A DNA stretch of 64,000 nt. Source: Vibrio metschnikovii CIP 69.14. GTDB taxonomy: Bacteria > Pseudomonadota > Gammaproteobacteria > Enterobacterales > Vibrionaceae. A program made the position numbers and the translations under genes. Below, piece by piece: positions 38,413 to 50,054 of the stretch. Under the pieces are notes generated by a model. That model saw only the letters and a list, made by a program, of their open reading frames with translations. It made no database searches and had not been told where the DNA came from. Within the stretch, counting starts at the first letter, position 1. Every line of letters begins with the position of its first letter. Location: positions 1,736,001 to 1,800,000 of the forward strand of contig NZ_ACZO01000006.1 in NCBI RefSeq assembly GCF_000176155.1, given 5' to 3'.

Positions 38413-38441
38413 AAAGCCCAGTCATTGACTGGGCTTTTTTT
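38413..38441 (+). terminator. Terminator of the second tRNA array
   Basis: The same aaagcccagtca / tgactgggcttt hairpin as at 37475, here with a stronger T-run. Confidence 0.94.
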
Positions 38442-38452
38442 ATGGCAATTCA

Positions 38453-38528
38453 ATGGTGATTAAAAAGGCTTATCCCTCTCAGAGATAAGCCTTGCGATGT
38501 CGAACCGTCACTGGACTTTAATCACCAT
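38453..38528 (-). terminator. djlA terminator nested inside a 12-bp inverted repeat
   Basis: The inner hairpin aaggcttatc / gataagcctt (38465-38493) with an A-run on its left is a rho-independent terminator for djlA on the minus strand. It lies inside a perfect 12-bp outer inverted repeat, atggtgattaaa (38453-38464) and tttaatcaccat (38517-38528). Confidence 0.8.
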
Positions 38529-38540
38529 ACATAAACCGTT

Positions 38541-39389
38541 TCACTTAAACCCCTGCTCTTTCTTTATCAAATCATAAGCATGTTGGATCTCTTGTGATTT
38601 CTCTTTTGCCATGTTCATCATCTCAGGGGGTAAGCCTTTAGCCATCAATTTATCTGGGTGATGCTCATTCATCAATTTACGATAGGCCCGTTTAATGGTT
38701 TGTACATCCGCATCTTGATTAACACCCAGAACGGAAAAGGCATCGGCCAATCTATCTCGATTAGAGGGTTGCTGCCATTGACTCGACCCCGAACTTTGCT
38801 GTCCGGTAAAACCACCACTTTGCTGAAAACGAAACGCGGCTTCTTGCATACGTAAACGGCGCTCTAGTTGATCCGATGAGAATCCAAGTCCCTGAGCAAT
38901 TTTATGTAAAACCTGACGTTCGCTTGGGTGTAAATCACCATCAGCAAAGGCAGCAGAAACTTGTAATTCAAGGAAGAATTGCATTAAATCAAATCGGCCA
39001 CCCGTAAAAAAACGGACATTTTCTAATGTTTGTTGCAAAGGAAAGTCCGCTTCTTTACCTTCGCGAAAAGCATCTTGTGCAGCGCGGCGCTGGTCACCAT
39101 GCAAGTTCATTCTGTCCATCATAATACTGGCCAATTGAATTTCTTGCTGGGTGACTTGACCTTTAGCTTTGGCAACGTGTCCCATCACAGCGAAAGCGGA
39201 TTTAAAGAATTCTTCCTGTCTTTCGGTTTGTGTTGGTCCTGAACTGAATTGTCCATTTGTAAACGGGTTTTGGCTTCGATAACGAGCCTTATCAAACTGG
39301 TGGCCAAGAAATAGACCAAAGATTGCGCCCAATGGGCCGCCAAATAGCAGGCCAAAGAAAGCGCCAAGAATTTTGCCAAAAATATGCAT
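38541..39389 (-). CDS. djlA: DjlA, membrane-anchored DnaJ-like co-chaperone
   Basis: A 282-residue inner-membrane co-chaperone that stimulates DnaK and influences capsule and envelope stress signalling in E. coli. A glycine-rich N-terminal membrane segment (GKILGAFFGLLFGGPLGAIFG) is followed by a TerB-like domain (about 60-180) and a C-terminal J domain (about 215-280) with the essential HPD in NEHHPDKLMAKG. The Gln/Ser-rich linker (about 185-210) is typical. Divergent from lptD, the usual arrangement. Confidence 0.94.
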   Translation of the reverse strand: MHIFGKILGAFFGLLFGGPLGAIFGLFLGHQFDKARYRSQNPFTNGQFSSGPTQTERQEEFFKSAFAVMGHVAKAKGQVTQQEIQLASIMMDRMNLHGDQRRAAQDAFREGKEADFPLQQTLENVRFFTGGRFDLMQFFLELQVSAAFADGDLHPSERQVLHKIAQGLGFSSDQLERRLRMQEAAFRFQQSGGFTGQQSSGSSQWQQPSNRDRLADAFSVLGVNQDADVQTIKRAYRKLMNEHHPDKLMAKGLPPEMMNMAKEKSQEIQHAYDLIKKEQGFK

Positions 39390-39535
39390 TATGTGCTCTC
39401 AATCTATGAATTTTTTAGGTGTGCTGTGGTCTGATAGTGCCGGGAGCGTTATTTTCCTTTATGATAAGGAAGCATTTTATTGACTTAACACTCTTAAAGT
39501 CGGAATCAAACAGAACAACAGGATAGTACAACTCG

Positions 39536-41893
39536 ATGTCACGTTTTTCCCGCACATTTTTAGCCGCTTCGATCAGCGCCGCGCTCTTTGCGCCACAGAC
39601 TCAAGCAGAAGCAACGGTGGATAACAGTGTGCAGGAACTGCCCACTCTTGATCAATGCTTAGTGAATGAACCCGAGTCGGAAAATCCGAATCCACAGCCT
39701 ATCAAGGTCAAAGCGGATAAGCTAGAAGCAATTAGTGGTCAGCGCGCCACTTATTCTGGCGATGTCGTCGTTCTACAAGGACAAAAACAGATCCGCGCTA
39801 ATAATGTGACACTCCATCAACAAGAAAATATTGTTGTGGCCGAAGGTAATGTGACCTTTAGTGATGGTCAAGTCAAAGCAACCTCAGATAGAGTGACCAA
39901 TCAACTCAATATTGATCAAATCACATTAGAGAACACCCAATATCAGTTTTTATGTCAACCGGGTCGCGGTCATGCCGCTTATATCGCCAAAACTGGTAAA
40001 ACCATTTATGAGATTGAAGATGGCTCAATCACTTCTTGTCCAGAAGGTGATAGCGCTTGGCGTTTGCGTGCCTCAAGTATTGACGTTGACCAAGACGCTG
40101 AACAAGCGACGTTTTACAATCCTCGTTTAGAGATCCAAAACGTCCCCGTGTTCTATTTACCTTATCTCACGGTACCGATTGGCGATACTCGTAAAACGGG
40201 TTTCCTCTATCCAGATATTTCCTATGGTTCACGTGATGGTTTTGAAATCTCAGTTCCTTTTTATTGGAACTTAGCGCCTAACTACGATTTAGAAACCACT
40301 CTGCGTTATATGGATAATCGTGGGACTCAGTTAAATACCGTGTTTCGTTATCTCACCGAATTTGGTTCTGGTAGCCTCAAAGGTGAATTTTTACCTGATG
40401 ATGAATTACATCCAGAACAAGGGAAACGTTGGGGTTTCCAATATCGCCACGATGGTATTTATCAACAAGCATGGAAACTGGATCTGGATTACTCCCGTGT
40501 CAGTGATGTCGAGTATTTTTCAGATTTAAGCTCAGGGATTGGTAATCGAGAAGATGGCCAACTGATGCAGCAAGCACGAGTGACTTACCGCTCTTCCGCA
40601 TGGGATACCTCATTGTTGGCAAGAGACTTTCAAGTATTAACCGATAAAGATAACCTCCCCTATCGATTAATGCCGCAAGTCGCTTTTAACTACTATGCAC
40701 CAGAGCTGCTGCGCTATCTAGATGTAGACATTAAAAGCCACATTTCACGTTTTGAAACCGATGCAATCGGTAAACCGTCGGCAACTCGTGCCCATATCGA
40801 ACCCGGTATTAGCATCCCGCTAGGAAACACATGGGGAACATGGACCACAGAAGCAAGGCTGTTAGCGACCTATTACCAACAAGATTTATCTGGCGTGATC
40901 AGTAGTGATTACCAAGAATTAGAAGAAAGTGTATCAAGGGTTATTCCTGAATTCAGAACGCATGCCGGTATCGTCTTAGAACGAGACACCACGCTATTTA
41001 ATGGCTATACCCAAACGCTTGAACCACAAGTTCAGTACTTGTATGTTCCAAAAGAAAACCAACAAAATATCGCACGTTATGATACGACATTATTACAAAC
41101 CGATTACTACGGCCTATTCAGAAGTAGAAAGTACAGCGGCGTAGATTTTATCTCTGCCGCCAACCAAGTCAGCTACGGCGCATCAACGCGGTTTTTTGAT
41201 GACCAATACAAAGAACGACTAAACATCGCGTTTGGACAAATTTTCTATATCGATAAAGGCTTAAAATCGAGTAATACCGATACGAGCCAAGTGGAAGATA
41301 CGCAATCGAACTATTCCGCTTGGGCGGTAGAAATGGATTTTAATTACGATGATTTTCTCTTTTATCACGGCGGCATTCAGTACGACATCGACACCAGTGC
41401 GATGCAATTGGCCAACAGTACCTTGGAATACCGATTTAACGGCGGCTATCTACAAACCAATTATCGTTACGTTACCAAAGAGTATATCGAAGATACGGTG
41501 GGTGACAGTATTCCGGTGAGCAGTATTACTCGACGAGGGATATCTCAAGCAGGCCTACTTGGCGGCTATCAGCTTTCTCATAAATGGCATGTTACTGGAC
41601 AATATTTTTACGACATGACCACCAATGAAGCACTGGAATGGCTGGTGGGCATTCGCTATACCTCTGATTGCTGGTACATGGGTTTCTCTTACAGTAATCA
41701 GTTAAAAGATTGGAATAGAACCCCAAATGGCGATTATCTGGGTTTCGAAGATCCAAACTATGAAAATAACTTTAGTTTTAACATTGGTATTATCGGCTTT
41801 GGCACCAAAGTGAGCTCCAGTGAAAGCATGGCTGGAATTAAAAGTTCTGATAATTCCTTGGGTTATGGACGCCCGTTTTTCTTAAATAATTAG
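39536..41893 (+). CDS. lptD: LPS-assembly protein LptD
   Basis: Outer-membrane barrel that, with LptE, inserts lipopolysaccharide into the outer leaflet. The 785-residue protein has a signal peptide ending TQAEA, an N-terminal OstA/LptA-like beta-jellyroll domain (about 55-190) and a large barrel. Four cysteines are visible at 41, 140, 168 and 712; E. coli has Cys31, Cys173 and an adjacent Cys724-Cys725 pair, so here the C-terminal pair is a single Cys and there is an extra N-terminal one. Heads the lptD-surA-pdxA-rsmA-apaG-apaH cluster, but an ERIC repeat separates it from surA. Confidence 0.95.
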   Translation: MSRFSRTFLAASISAALFAPQTQAEATVDNSVQELPTLDQCLVNEPESENPNPQPIKVKADKLEAISGQRATYSGDVVVLQGQKQIRANNVTLHQQENIVVAEGNVTFSDGQVKATSDRVTNQLNIDQITLENTQYQFLCQPGRGHAAYIAKTGKTIYEIEDGSITSCPEGDSAWRLRASSIDVDQDAEQATFYNPRLEIQNVPVFYLPYLTVPIGDTRKTGFLYPDISYGSRDGFEISVPFYWNLAPNYDLETTLRYMDNRGTQLNTVFRYLTEFGSGSLKGEFLPDDELHPEQGKRWGFQYRHDGIYQQAWKLDLDYSRVSDVEYFSDLSSGIGNREDGQLMQQARVTYRSSAWDTSLLARDFQVLTDKDNLPYRLMPQVAFNYYAPELLRYLDVDIKSHISRFETDAIGKPSATRAHIEPGISIPLGNTWGTWTTEARLLATYYQQDLSGVISSDYQELEESVSRVIPEFRTHAGIVLERDTTLFNGYTQTLEPQVQYLYVPKENQQNIARYDTTLLQTDYYGLFRSRKYSGVDFISAANQVSYGASTRFFDDQYKERLNIAFGQIFYIDKGLKSSNTDTSQVEDTQSNYSAWAVEMDFNYDDFLFYHGGIQYDIDTSAMQLANSTLEYRFNGGYLQTNYRYVTKEYIEDTVGDSIPVSSITRRGISQAGLLGGYQLSHKWHVTGQYFYDMTTNEALEWLVGIRYTSDCWYMGFSYSNQLKDWNRTPNGDYLGFEDPNYENNFSFNIGIIGFGTKVSSSESMAGIKSSDNSLGYGRPFFLNN

Positions 41894-41940
41894 GGCAGTA
41901 AATTTGGGCATCTAAGCCTAAAAACTCTGAATTTTCCGAA

Positions 41941-42071
41941 TATCCCCAAACTACTTGGAGTTGTAGGTAGGCGATAAGTGAGTGAGTCCCAATGAACATA
42001 GACAGACTATGTGATTGCGGCGAACGAACATAGCCAACATCGCTGTAGCTTCATCAAGTAGAAAGGGGATA
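41941..42071. repeat. ERIC element between lptD and surA
   Basis: A 131-base imperfect palindrome bounded by tatcccc and ggggata. The core (gtgagtcccaatgaacat, then gcggcgaacgaacatagcc) follows the enterobacterial repetitive intergenic consensus, which has gtgaatcccc and gggtgagcgagcgaagcc at these places. ERIC copies are common in Vibrio. Located inside a multigene transcript, it would form a long RNA hairpin. Confidence 0.8.
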
Positions 42072-42120
42072 ATGACCGTGAGCAACAACGATTAACGCTC
42101 GATAATGAATAGGATTTCTA

Positions 42121-43416
42121 ATGAAACTGTGGACATTGGCTTTATATACGTTAACCAGCTTAGTGAGTATTGCGACGGTGCAAGCTCAACCCGTCGAGCT
42201 TGATCGCGTAGCCGTGATTGTGAATAGTGGTGTGATTTTGCAAAGCGATATAGACAGCGCACTACTAACAGTAAGAGCGAATGCAAAAACAAACCAGCAA
42301 ACACTCCCTCCTGAAAACATTTTGCGTGAACAAATCATCGAAAAACTGATTGTCGATACTTTGCAACAGCAAGAAGCCGATCGTATTGGGGTACGTATTG
42401 ATGACAATACCCTAAATGACGCGATTACCGAGATTGCTCACAATAACCAACAAACACCAGAACAACTTCGCTTATCGATTGCTGAACAAGGATTAACCTA
42501 CCCAGAATTTCGTGAACAAATCAGAAAAGAGATCGCCGCCAGCGAAGCACGTAACGCATTAGTACGCCGCCGTATTAATATTATTCCAGCCGAAGTCGAT
42601 ACCTTGGCGGAGTTGCTCGCTCAAGAAACCAGCGCGACAGTACAGTATAAAATCAGCCATATTCAACTGCGTTTTAACGACGGACAAGACAAATCCGAGG
42701 TTGAAGCACAAGCCAATAAATTAGTCGCTGAACTCAACCAAGGCGCAGACTTTAGCACCATGGCCATCACCTATTCAAAAGGCCCACGGGCACTACAAGG
42801 GGGAGATTGGGGATGGATGCGTAAAGAAGAAATGCCGACGATTTTCGCCGACCAAATTAAAATGCAAAATAAAGGCAGTATTATTGGCCCATTTCGCAGT
42901 GGTGTCGGTTTCCACATTCTAAAAATTGATGATATCAAAGGCTTAGAAACGGTTGCAGTGACAGAAGTCAATGCACGTCACATTCTGATTAAACCAACGA
43001 TTATTTTGAGCGATGAAGGTGCCAAAAATCAACTTAATGATTTAGTACGTCGCATCAATGCTGGCGAAGCCAGCTTTGCTGAATTAGCTCAGCAATATAG
43101 CCAAGACCCAGGCTCTGCAGCGCAAAATGGCGAATTAGGTTATCAAACGCCTGAATTGTATGTTCCTGAGTTTAAACATCAAATCGAGACACTTCCGGTT
43201 GGAACCATTAGTGAACCCTTTAAAACCGTACACGGCTGGCATATTGTCGAAGTCCTGGATCGCCGCGAAGTTGACCGTACTGATGCCGCGATGAAAAATC
43301 GGGCTTATCGCATTTTGTTTAACCGTAAATTCAATGAAGAAGCCAGTACTTGGTTACAAGAGCTGCGCGCTGGTGCTTTTGTTGAGATCCTACAGGATGA
43401 TCAAGATGACGATTAA
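42121..43416 (+). CDS. surA: SurA, periplasmic chaperone and peptidyl-prolyl isomerase
   Basis: Escorts unfolded outer-membrane proteins, including LptD, through the periplasm. 431 residues: signal peptide (to about VQAQP), N-terminal chaperone domain, two parvulin (PPIC) domains (about 175-275 and 285-390; [11 protein letters not shown]..., [12 protein letters not shown] with GELGYQ) and a short C-terminal helix. Overlaps pdxA by 11 bases, so the two are translationally coupled. Confidence 0.96.
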   Translation: MKLWTLALYTLTSLVSIATVQAQPVELDRVAVIVNSGVILQSDIDSALLTVRANAKTNQQTLPPENILREQIIEKLIVDTLQQQEADRIGVRIDDNTLNDAITEIAHNNQQTPEQLRLSIAEQGLTYPEFREQIRKEIAASEARNALVRRRINIIPAEVDTLAELLAQETSATVQYKISHIQLRFNDGQDKSEVEAQANKLVAELNQGADFSTMAITYSKGPRALQGGDWGWMRKEEMPTIFADQIKMQNKGSIIGPFRSGVGFHILKIDDIKGLETVAVTEVNARHILIKPTIILSDEGAKNQLNDLVRRINAGEASFAELAQQYSQDPGSAAQNGELGYQTPELYVPEFKHQIETLPVGTISEPFKTVHGWHIVEVLDRREVDRTDAAMKNRAYRILFNRKFNEEASTWLQELRAGAFVEILQDDQDDD

Positions 43417-44395
43417 ACGCATCGTAGTCACCGCCGGCGAGCCTGCCGGTATCGGCCCTGATTTAGTACTGGCACTATCGCAAAATGATTGGCCACATCA
43501 ACTGGTGATTTGCGCCGATAAACAGATGCTCGCAGAACGCGCCAAAGCACTGGGAATTGCAGTAAAGCTACTTGATTATCAGCCCGATCAAAAAGCCACA
43601 CCGCAGAAAGCGGGGTATTTGCTGGTTGACTCAATTGCCGTATCAGAAAAGGTCATTGCTGGGCAGCTCGATTCCGCGAACGGTCATTATGTATTAAAAA
43701 CTCTAGAAAGAGCGGCATTAGGCTGTATGAATGGTGAATTTGATGCTATTGTCACCGGCCCAGTGCATAAGGGCGTGATCAATCGCGCAGGCGTCGCTTT
43801 TAGTGGTCATACGGAGTTTTTTGCCGAGCTATCCAATACCCCATTAGTGGTAATGATGCTGGCAACGGAAGGACTACGCGTCGCTCTCGTGACCACACAC
43901 ATACCATTGGCAACGGTCTCTGCCGCGGTAACGGCTGAACGTCTAGAAAGCATCATTCGTATTCTTCACCATGATTTGGTCGAGAAATTTGCGATTGCTC
44001 AGCCGACAATTTATGTTTGCGGTCTTAATCCTCACGCAGGAGAAGAAGGGGTATTGGGTCATGAAGAGATAGATACCATCACCCCAAGTTTAGAAAAACT
44101 TCGCCAACAAGGTATCGATTTAGTGGGCCCTTTACCAGCAGATACGATCTTTAGCGAAAAATATTTGCAAAAAGCGGATGCCGTTTTAGGAATGTATCAC
44201 GATCAAGTTCTCCCTGTACTAAAATACAAAGGCTTTGGTCGTTCAGTCAACATTACCTTGGGCTTGCCCTTTATTCGAACCTCGGTAGACCATGGAACAG
44301 CGCTCGATTTAGCCGCAACGGGATTAGCCGATGTGGGCAGTTTTAAAACCGCTCTCGATCAAGCAATTGAATTAGTTGATAAAAAAACGCAATAA
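43406..44395 (+). CDS. pdxA: 4-hydroxythreonine-4-phosphate dehydrogenase
   Basis: NAD-dependent enzyme of pyridoxal-phosphate synthesis, downstream of Epd in the same pathway. 329 residues; starts [20 protein letters not shown]. Metal-binding histidines appear in [18 protein letters not shown] and [26 protein letters not shown] ends the catalytic core. The ATG at 43406 (AGGA upstream) is chosen inside the end of surA; the longer frame reads only surA sequence out of frame. Confidence 0.96.
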   Translation: MTIKRIVVTAGEPAGIGPDLVLALSQNDWPHQLVICADKQMLAERAKALGIAVKLLDYQPDQKATPQKAGYLLVDSIAVSEKVIAGQLDSANGHYVLKTLERAALGCMNGEFDAIVTGPVHKGVINRAGVAFSGHTEFFAELSNTPLVVMMLATEGLRVALVTTHIPLATVSAAVTAERLESIIRILHHDLVEKFAIAQPTIYVCGLNPHAGEEGVLGHEEIDTITPSLEKLRQQGIDLVGPLPADTIFSEKYLQKADAVLGMYHDQVLPVLKYKGFGRSVNITLGLPFIRTSVDHGTALDLAATGLADVGSFKTALDQAIELVDKKTQ

Positions 44396-44408
44396 CTTTG
44401 AGAACACT

Positions 44409-45224
44409 ATGAGAAATGATGTCCATTTAGGGCACAAAGCGCGTAAACGTTTTGGTCAAAACTTTTTAAACGATCCTTATATTATTGATGGGATCGTATC
44501 CGCTATTAATCCTTTACCAGGTCAAAATTTGGTAGAAATTGGTCCAGGTTTAGGGGCCATTACAGAGCCCGTAGGCCGTGAAGTTGATAAGTTTACGGTG
44601 ATCGAGCTCGATCGTGATCTAGCCGAGCGTTTACGCAACCATCCTGAATTATCGAGCAAGTTGACGATTCACGAAGGTGACGCCATGCGTTTTGACTTTC
44701 AGCAATTGGTTAAACCGAATAATAAACTGCGTATTTTTGGTAACTTGCCTTATAACATCTCGACACCGCTGATGTTTCATTTATTTGAATTTCACAAAGA
44801 AATTCAAGATATGCACTTTATGCTGCAAAAAGAGGTCGTCAACCGTTTAGCGGCAGGACCGGGTAGCAAAGCGTACGGTCGATTAACCGTCATGGCACAA
44901 TACTACTGTAAAGTTGTTCCGGTATTAGAAGTCCCACCGAGTGCCTTTGTTCCGCCACCTAAAGTTGATTCGGCGGTGGTTCGTTTATTGCCTTACGAAG
45001 AACTACCGCACCCTGCAACGAGTTTAAAATGGTTGGATCGTGTCGTACGTGAAGGATTCAATCAACGCCGTAAAACGGTACGTAACTGCTATAAAGGGTT
45101 ATTGGATGATGAGACCTTTGCACAGCTTGCGATTGACTCAACGATGCGTCCAGAGAACCTGACCTTGCAGCAGTTTGTATCGATGGCAAATTGGCTTGAT
45201 GCTCAGAATGCTCAACCCGCATAA
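44409..45224 (+). CDS. rsmA: RsmA (KsgA), 16S rRNA adenine dimethyltransferase
   Basis: Dimethylates A1518 and A1519 of 16S rRNA, a late checkpoint in 30S assembly. 271 residues. Motifs: [13 protein letters not shown]-binding [35 protein letters not shown] and the catalytic [20 protein letters not shown] lies in the C-terminal domain. The ATG at 44409 matches the family start ([16 protein letters not shown]); 11 residues of the longer frame overlap pdxA. Confidence 0.96.
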   Translation: MRNDVHLGHKARKRFGQNFLNDPYIIDGIVSAINPLPGQNLVEIGPGLGAITEPVGREVDKFTVIELDRDLAERLRNHPELSSKLTIHEGDAMRFDFQQLVKPNNKLRIFGNLPYNISTPLMFHLFEFHKEIQDMHFMLQKEVVNRLAAGPGSKAYGRLTVMAQYYCKVVPVLEVPPSAFVPPPKVDSAVVRLLPYEELPHPATSLKWLDRVVREGFNQRRKTVRNCYKGLLDDETFAQLAIDSTMRPENLTLQQFVSMANWLDAQNAQPA

Positions 45225-45291
45225 ATAGACTAGGATGGCCAATGTGCCATCCTATATTTTCTTCGTTTTGTCATCCGAATCAGGAGTATTT

Positions 45292-45672
45292 ATGGATATT
45301 ACTCATCCTTGTATCAAGATTCAGGTTCAAACTAAGTACGTGCCAGAACAATCCCATCCTGAAGCGCACCGTTACGTTTTTGCTTATCTTATTACCATAA
45401 AAAATCTCAGCACCGAAACCGTGCAACTCATCAGTCGCTCTTGGTTAGTGACCGACGCTAACGGAAAACAGATGCGGATTGAAGGTGAAGGCGTCGTTGG
45501 AGAACAACCCGTTATTGCCGCCAATGATGAGTATACCTACACCAGTGGCACGGCATTAGAAACGCCCGTTGGCGTCATGCAAGGTCATTATGGAATGATC
45601 AACAGCCTCGGTGAACCTTTTCTAGCTGAAATAGACCCCTTTCGCCTAGCCGTTCCCAACGTACTGAATTAA
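45292..45672 (+). CDS. apaG: ApaG protein
   Basis: A 126-residue DUF525 protein (E. coli 125) with a fibronectin-III-like fold; function unsettled, linked to Mg/Co homeostasis. Family motifs: [43 protein letters not shown] and [22 protein letters not shown] precedes the ATG at 45292; 19 residues of the longer frame are not conserved. Between rsmA and apaH as in other gammaproteobacteria. Confidence 0.95.
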   Translation: MDITHPCIKIQVQTKYVPEQSHPEAHRYVFAYLITIKNLSTETVQLISRSWLVTDANGKQMRIEGEGVVGEQPVIAANDEYTYTSGTALETPVGVMQGHYGMINSLGEPFLAEIDPFRLAVPNVLN

Positions 45673-45682
45673 CGGAGTTTGT

Positions 45683-46498
45683 GTGGCAAATTACATTGTC
45701 GGCGATATTCAAGGCTGTTTAGATGAACTGCAGCTATTGCTCAAACAAGTCAACTTTCATCCTATTAGCGACACCTTATGGCTCGCCGGTGATTTGGTCG
45801 CGCGTGGCCCAAAATCACTAGAAACACTGCGCTTTATTCGTGACTTAGGACCCGCTGCAAAAACGGTGCTCGGCAATCATGATTTACATCTATTAGCCGT
45901 ATCACTGGGCATTCACCCAGCCAAAAACAAAGATAAAACATTGGCCATTTTTGCTGCGCCTGACGCTGATGAGCTACTAGATTGGGTTCGCCAATGGCCA
46001 CTCTTGTTAGAACACCCCGAGTTTGTCCTCACTCATGCGGGCATCTCACCCCAATGGAATTTACAGACCGCTCGAAAAGCTGCCCACGAGGTAGAAACGG
46101 TATTACGTAGCCAACGATGGCCATGGTTACTCACCAATATGTATTCCAATACTCCGGACTTATGGAATGACGATTTACAAGGGATTGAGCGTTATCGCTA
46201 TATCATTAATGCCTTTACTCGCATGCGCTTTTGCTTTTTTGATGGGCGTCTTGATATGGCGTGTAAACTTCCTCCCGCTCAAGTGAGTAGCCACGAGCTA
46301 ATGCCTTGGTTTGCCCTACCCCAAAGGATTGAATTAGAAAAAACGGTGATTTTTGGCCACTGGGCAGCGCTAGAGGGCTACTTCAGTCCAAACGTAATTG
46401 GCTTAGACACTGGCTGCGTATGGGGCGGGCCGCTGACCATGTTACGTTGGGAAGATAAACAGGTCTTTAAGCAGCCAGCATTAGAGTCTAAGTCATAG
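45683..46498 (+). CDS. apaH: ApaH, diadenosine tetraphosphatase
   Basis: Symmetrically hydrolyses Ap4A to two ADP and also removes Np4 caps from RNA 5' ends. 271 residues with the metallophosphatase pattern: YIVGDIQGCLDEL, LAGDLVARGP, TVLGNHDLHLL, LTHAGISPQW and IFGHWAALEG. Start is GTG, 10 bases after apaG with a GGAG site. Last gene of the lptD cluster; nearly abuts convergent folA. Confidence 0.95.
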   Translation: MANYIVGDIQGCLDELQLLLKQVNFHPISDTLWLAGDLVARGPKSLETLRFIRDLGPAAKTVLGNHDLHLLAVSLGIHPAKNKDKTLAIFAAPDADELLDWVRQWPLLLEHPEFVLTHAGISPQWNLQTARKAAHEVETVLRSQRWPWLLTNMYSNTPDLWNDDLQGIERYRYIINAFTRMRFCFFDGRLDMACKLPPAQVSSHELMPWFALPQRIELEKTVIFGHWAALEGYFSPNVIGLDTGCVWGGPLTMLRWEDKQVFKQPALESKS

Positions 46499-46501
46499 GT
46501 T

Positions 46502-47002
46502 CTAGGTTCTAGGTTTTTCAGTCTCGCGTTCTAAGATGATAAAGTCCATTGAATAGGCATTTTTGTCATCCGCCGAGTAATGTTCACGGTAACATTCATG
46601 CCAATTCGTTCCCCAATTGGGGAAATGAGTATCGCCAATGAACTGAGCATCAATCAGCGTGATGTACAGTTTATCGGCTTGAGGTAAACACTCCGTGTAA
46701 ATACTGCCACCACCAATGATCATCACCTCAGGGACCGCCCCCGCCTTAAGCAAGGCAGCGTCCAGTGAAGAGACAACATCAACCCCATCGATCACCAATT
46801 CGGGATCTCGGCTGATAACAATATTGTGACGCCCAGGCAAAGGACGTCCAATCGATTGATAAGTTTTGCGTCCCATGATCACCGGTTTGCCGATAGTACA
46901 CCGTTTGAACCAAGCAAAGTCAGCGGGTAAATGCCACGGCATTTGGTTGTCTTTACCTATCACTCTTTCGTTTGCCATCGCGGCAATCATACTGATGATC
47001 AT
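46502..47002 (-). CDS. folA: Dihydrofolate reductase
   Basis: Reduces dihydrofolate to tetrahydrofolate with NADPH. 166 residues. MIISMIAAMANERVIGKDNQMPWHLPADFAWFKRCT shows the substrate site including the catalytic Asp; PVIMGRKTYQSIGRPLPGR and the C-terminal strand with the NADPH-binding VMIIGGGSIYTECL are intact. The ATG at 47002 has AGGA 8 bases upstream; the longer frame adds 12 residues. It is the chromosomal type, not an acquired trimethoprim-resistant form. Confidence 0.95.
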   Translation of the reverse strand: MIISMIAAMANERVIGKDNQMPWHLPADFAWFKRCTIGKPVIMGRKTYQSIGRPLPGRHNIVISRDPELVIDGVDVVSSLDAALLKAGAVPEVMIIGGGSIYTECLPQADKLYITLIDAQFIGDTHFPNWGTNWHECYREHYSADDKNAYSMDFIILERETEKPRT

Positions 47003-47030
47003 CTTTCTATTCCTACTTTTGCTTAAGCTT

Positions 47031-47519
47031 CTAGACAATGGGTTTGCGACGATAGAATAACAGCCCAGGTATTGCTAAGCCAACCGCTAATCCCGCAATG
47101 ATAAACATCGCTTTTAAGAAATTTTCCATTAAACTCGCAAACAGCTCCGGTTTAAAGCCTAAGTGGTGAATTTCTACCATAGCAATCATTGCCTTATAAG
47201 CAAATACACCGGGAACCATAGGAATTAATGCTGCTACGGTAAAGACTTTAGGATGAGCCAAAAATCGTCTCGACCACTGAACACCAATCATACCCACAAT
47301 CCCTGCCGCAAACAGACTCGCCCACTCAATCGGAATACCAAAATGCAGCATCAAATAACGCGAGCCATGACCGATGGCTCCTCCTAAAGCGCAATACTTT
47401 AATGCTGGGACTGGGACATTAAAGATCAACGCAAACCCAACAGCCGGAATCGAGGCAAACAACATATCGTTGATTAACCTTAGCAATAAATCCCAATTCA
47501 CCAGCTCTACCATCCCCAC
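47031..47519 (-). CDS. yjjB: YjjB-like small subunit of a split ThrE-type exporter
   Basis: A 162-residue membrane protein (about five hydrophobic helices) of the DUF3815/ThrE_2 family. In E. coli YjjB works with YjjP in export of succinate; ThrE relatives export threonine and serine. Motifs: SIPAVGFALIFNVP, GGAIGHGSRYL, and ALIPMVPGVFAYKAM. Overlaps yjjP by 13 bases, in line with one two-part transporter. Substrate in this organism unknown. Confidence 0.85.
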   Translation of the reverse strand: MGMVELVNWDLLLRLINDMLFASIPAVGFALIFNVPVPALKYCALGGAIGHGSRYLMLHFGIPIEWASLFAAGIVGMIGVQWSRRFLAHPKVFTVAALIPMVPGVFAYKAMIAMVEIHHLGFKPELFASLMENFLKAMFIIAGLAVGLAIPGLLFYRRKPIV

Positions 47520-48268
47520 ACTCCCGTAACGCTCATCGCGGCAATAATCCCTAAACTGGTTGCTAAGGTCAGTAAGCTTGCCATCACAAAGCGAGCGATG
47601 CCCATATTAATGTAACCTTTCAGCATATCAGAAACCGAGTTGATCAATGGAAAGCCCGGTACCAGCATTAATACTGAAGACGCCATTACGATGGTTGGTT
47701 TATTACCAAGCTGATAGATCACCGCTTGAGTAGAAATGAGTGACGTAACAAACGCTGTCGCCGCAAAATTAAGTAAAGGGTTAAATTGGCGATGGCCAAT
47801 CTCTTGACGGACCATCATACCTATCGCCGAAGCGATAAAAGTCATTAGAAATACGATTCCATCACCACCAGCCAAACGGCTGAATGCCGCGCATGACAAA
47901 CCGATCATCACCACCACTAACCATCGGTTATAACGCTCTGGCGTTATTCGTTCAAGTTTGTGCTGTGCCATCGAGTAATCGAGTAAGCCTCGCTCCATCA
48001 AAATACAAATACGCTGGATCTGGGTCACTACTCGCATGTTAATGCCACGATCAGCACAACGTCGAGCGGTGGTAATACAATGCTGATGATAAACGGTAGT
48101 CACCACTAATGAGCTCGCAGAGAGCGAGACTTCCACTTCATCCATGCCAGAAGCCAGCCCCATACGTCGCATAATATCGCCAACCAAAGTACTTTCTGCA
48201 CCATGTGCGAGTAACATTTGACCTGCTTGAGCAATCAAACGTGAAATTGCTCGTTGTTTGGATGTCAT
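47507..48268 (-). CDS. yjjP: YjjP-like large subunit of a split ThrE-type exporter
   Basis: A 253-residue member of the ThrE/DUF1212 family. The N-terminal soluble part includes LLAHGAESTLVGDIMRRMGLA, the family signature for a possible hydrolase-like site, followed by about five membrane helices (with LVPGFPLINSVSDMLKGY). Pairs with the downstream yjjB-like gene. Exact substrate (succinate, threonine or serine) is not decided by sequence. Confidence 0.85.
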   Translation of the reverse strand: MTSKQRAISRLIAQAGQMLLAHGAESTLVGDIMRRMGLASGMDEVEVSLSASSLVVTTVYHQHCITTARRCADRGINMRVVTQIQRICILMERGLLDYSMAQHKLERITPERYNRWLVVVMIGLSCAAFSRLAGGDGIVFLMTFIASAIGMMVRQEIGHRQFNPLLNFAATAFVTSLISTQAVIYQLGNKPTIVMASSVLMLVPGFPLINSVSDMLKGYINMGIARFVMASLLTLATSLGIIAAMSVTGVWGW

Positions 48269-48346
48269 GATTCCATTCCTAACTGCCTCGATTTATCGAA
48301 GGCCTAGTTTGCAACAAAATGTGTCGTGACGATATGATTTAGAATA

Positions 48347-48375
48347 TAAAAAAAGCCGCAATCAATATTGCGGCT
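48347..48375 (-). terminator. Rho-independent terminator of obgE
   Basis: On the minus strand AGCCGCAAT / ATTGCGGCT is followed by seven T residues, about 25 bases after the obgE stop. Confidence 0.92.
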
Positions 48376-48399
48376 TATTAACTTTAGAGATCAAATCGA

Positions 48400-49572
<1,173 letters not shown>

Positions 49573-49725
49573 TTACTCCGCACAATTTGCGCTGCAATAC
49601 CATTGCTTATTAATAGTATCAATTTTAGCAGAAGACATTAATCAGCGTCTCATCTCTGCTTTAGAACACATAACGAGTCAACCCAAACAATAGGGATCAC
49701 TAGTTATAAGCACTTTGCCGATAAA

Positions 49726-49757
49726 TAAAAAACCCCACCAAACGGCAGGGTTTTTAA
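49726..49757 (-). terminator. Terminator of the rplU-rpmA operon
   Basis: On the minus strand AACCCTGCC / GGTGGGGTT (two G-U pairs) is followed by a six-T run, starting 20 bases after the rpmA stop. Confidence 0.88.
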
Positions 49758-49776
49758 ATTCAGCGAGAAACTAAAC

Positions 49777-50034
49777 TTATTCAGCTTCGATGCTAACGAA
49801 TTTACGGTTCTTAGGACCTTTCACTTCGAATTTTACTTTGCCATCAGACAGAGCAAAAAGAGTGTGGTCTTTACCGATACCAACGTTATTACCAGCGTGG
49901 AACTTAGTACCACGTTGACGAACGATGATGTTACCTGCTAATACAGCTTCACCACCGAAACGCTTAACACCAAGACGTTTACTTTCTGAATCGCGGCCGT
50001 TACGAGTAGAACCACCAGCTTTTTTGTGTGCCAT
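49777..50034 (-). CDS. rpmA: 50S ribosomal protein L27
   Basis: An 85-residue large-subunit protein whose N terminus reaches the peptidyl transferase centre. [29 protein letters not shown] is the conserved start; it does not carry the cleavable N-terminal extension of Firmicutes. Twenty bases after rplU. Confidence 0.98.
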   Translation of the reverse strand: MAHKKAGGSTRNGRDSESKRLGVKRFGGEAVLAGNIIVRQRGTKFHAGNNVGIGKDHTLFALSDGKVKFEVKGPKNRKFVSIEAE

Positions 50035-50054
50035 TGTTAAACTCTCCTAATAAC

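Noticed and set aside
43334..43405. Longer N terminus for pdxA
   Set aside because: The added 24 residues are surA sequence read out of frame; the family starts at the ATG at 43406.
46496..46515. Short direct repeat taggttc x2 at the apaH/folA junction
   Set aside because: Only two 7-base copies, explained by the folA stop region; no wider structure.
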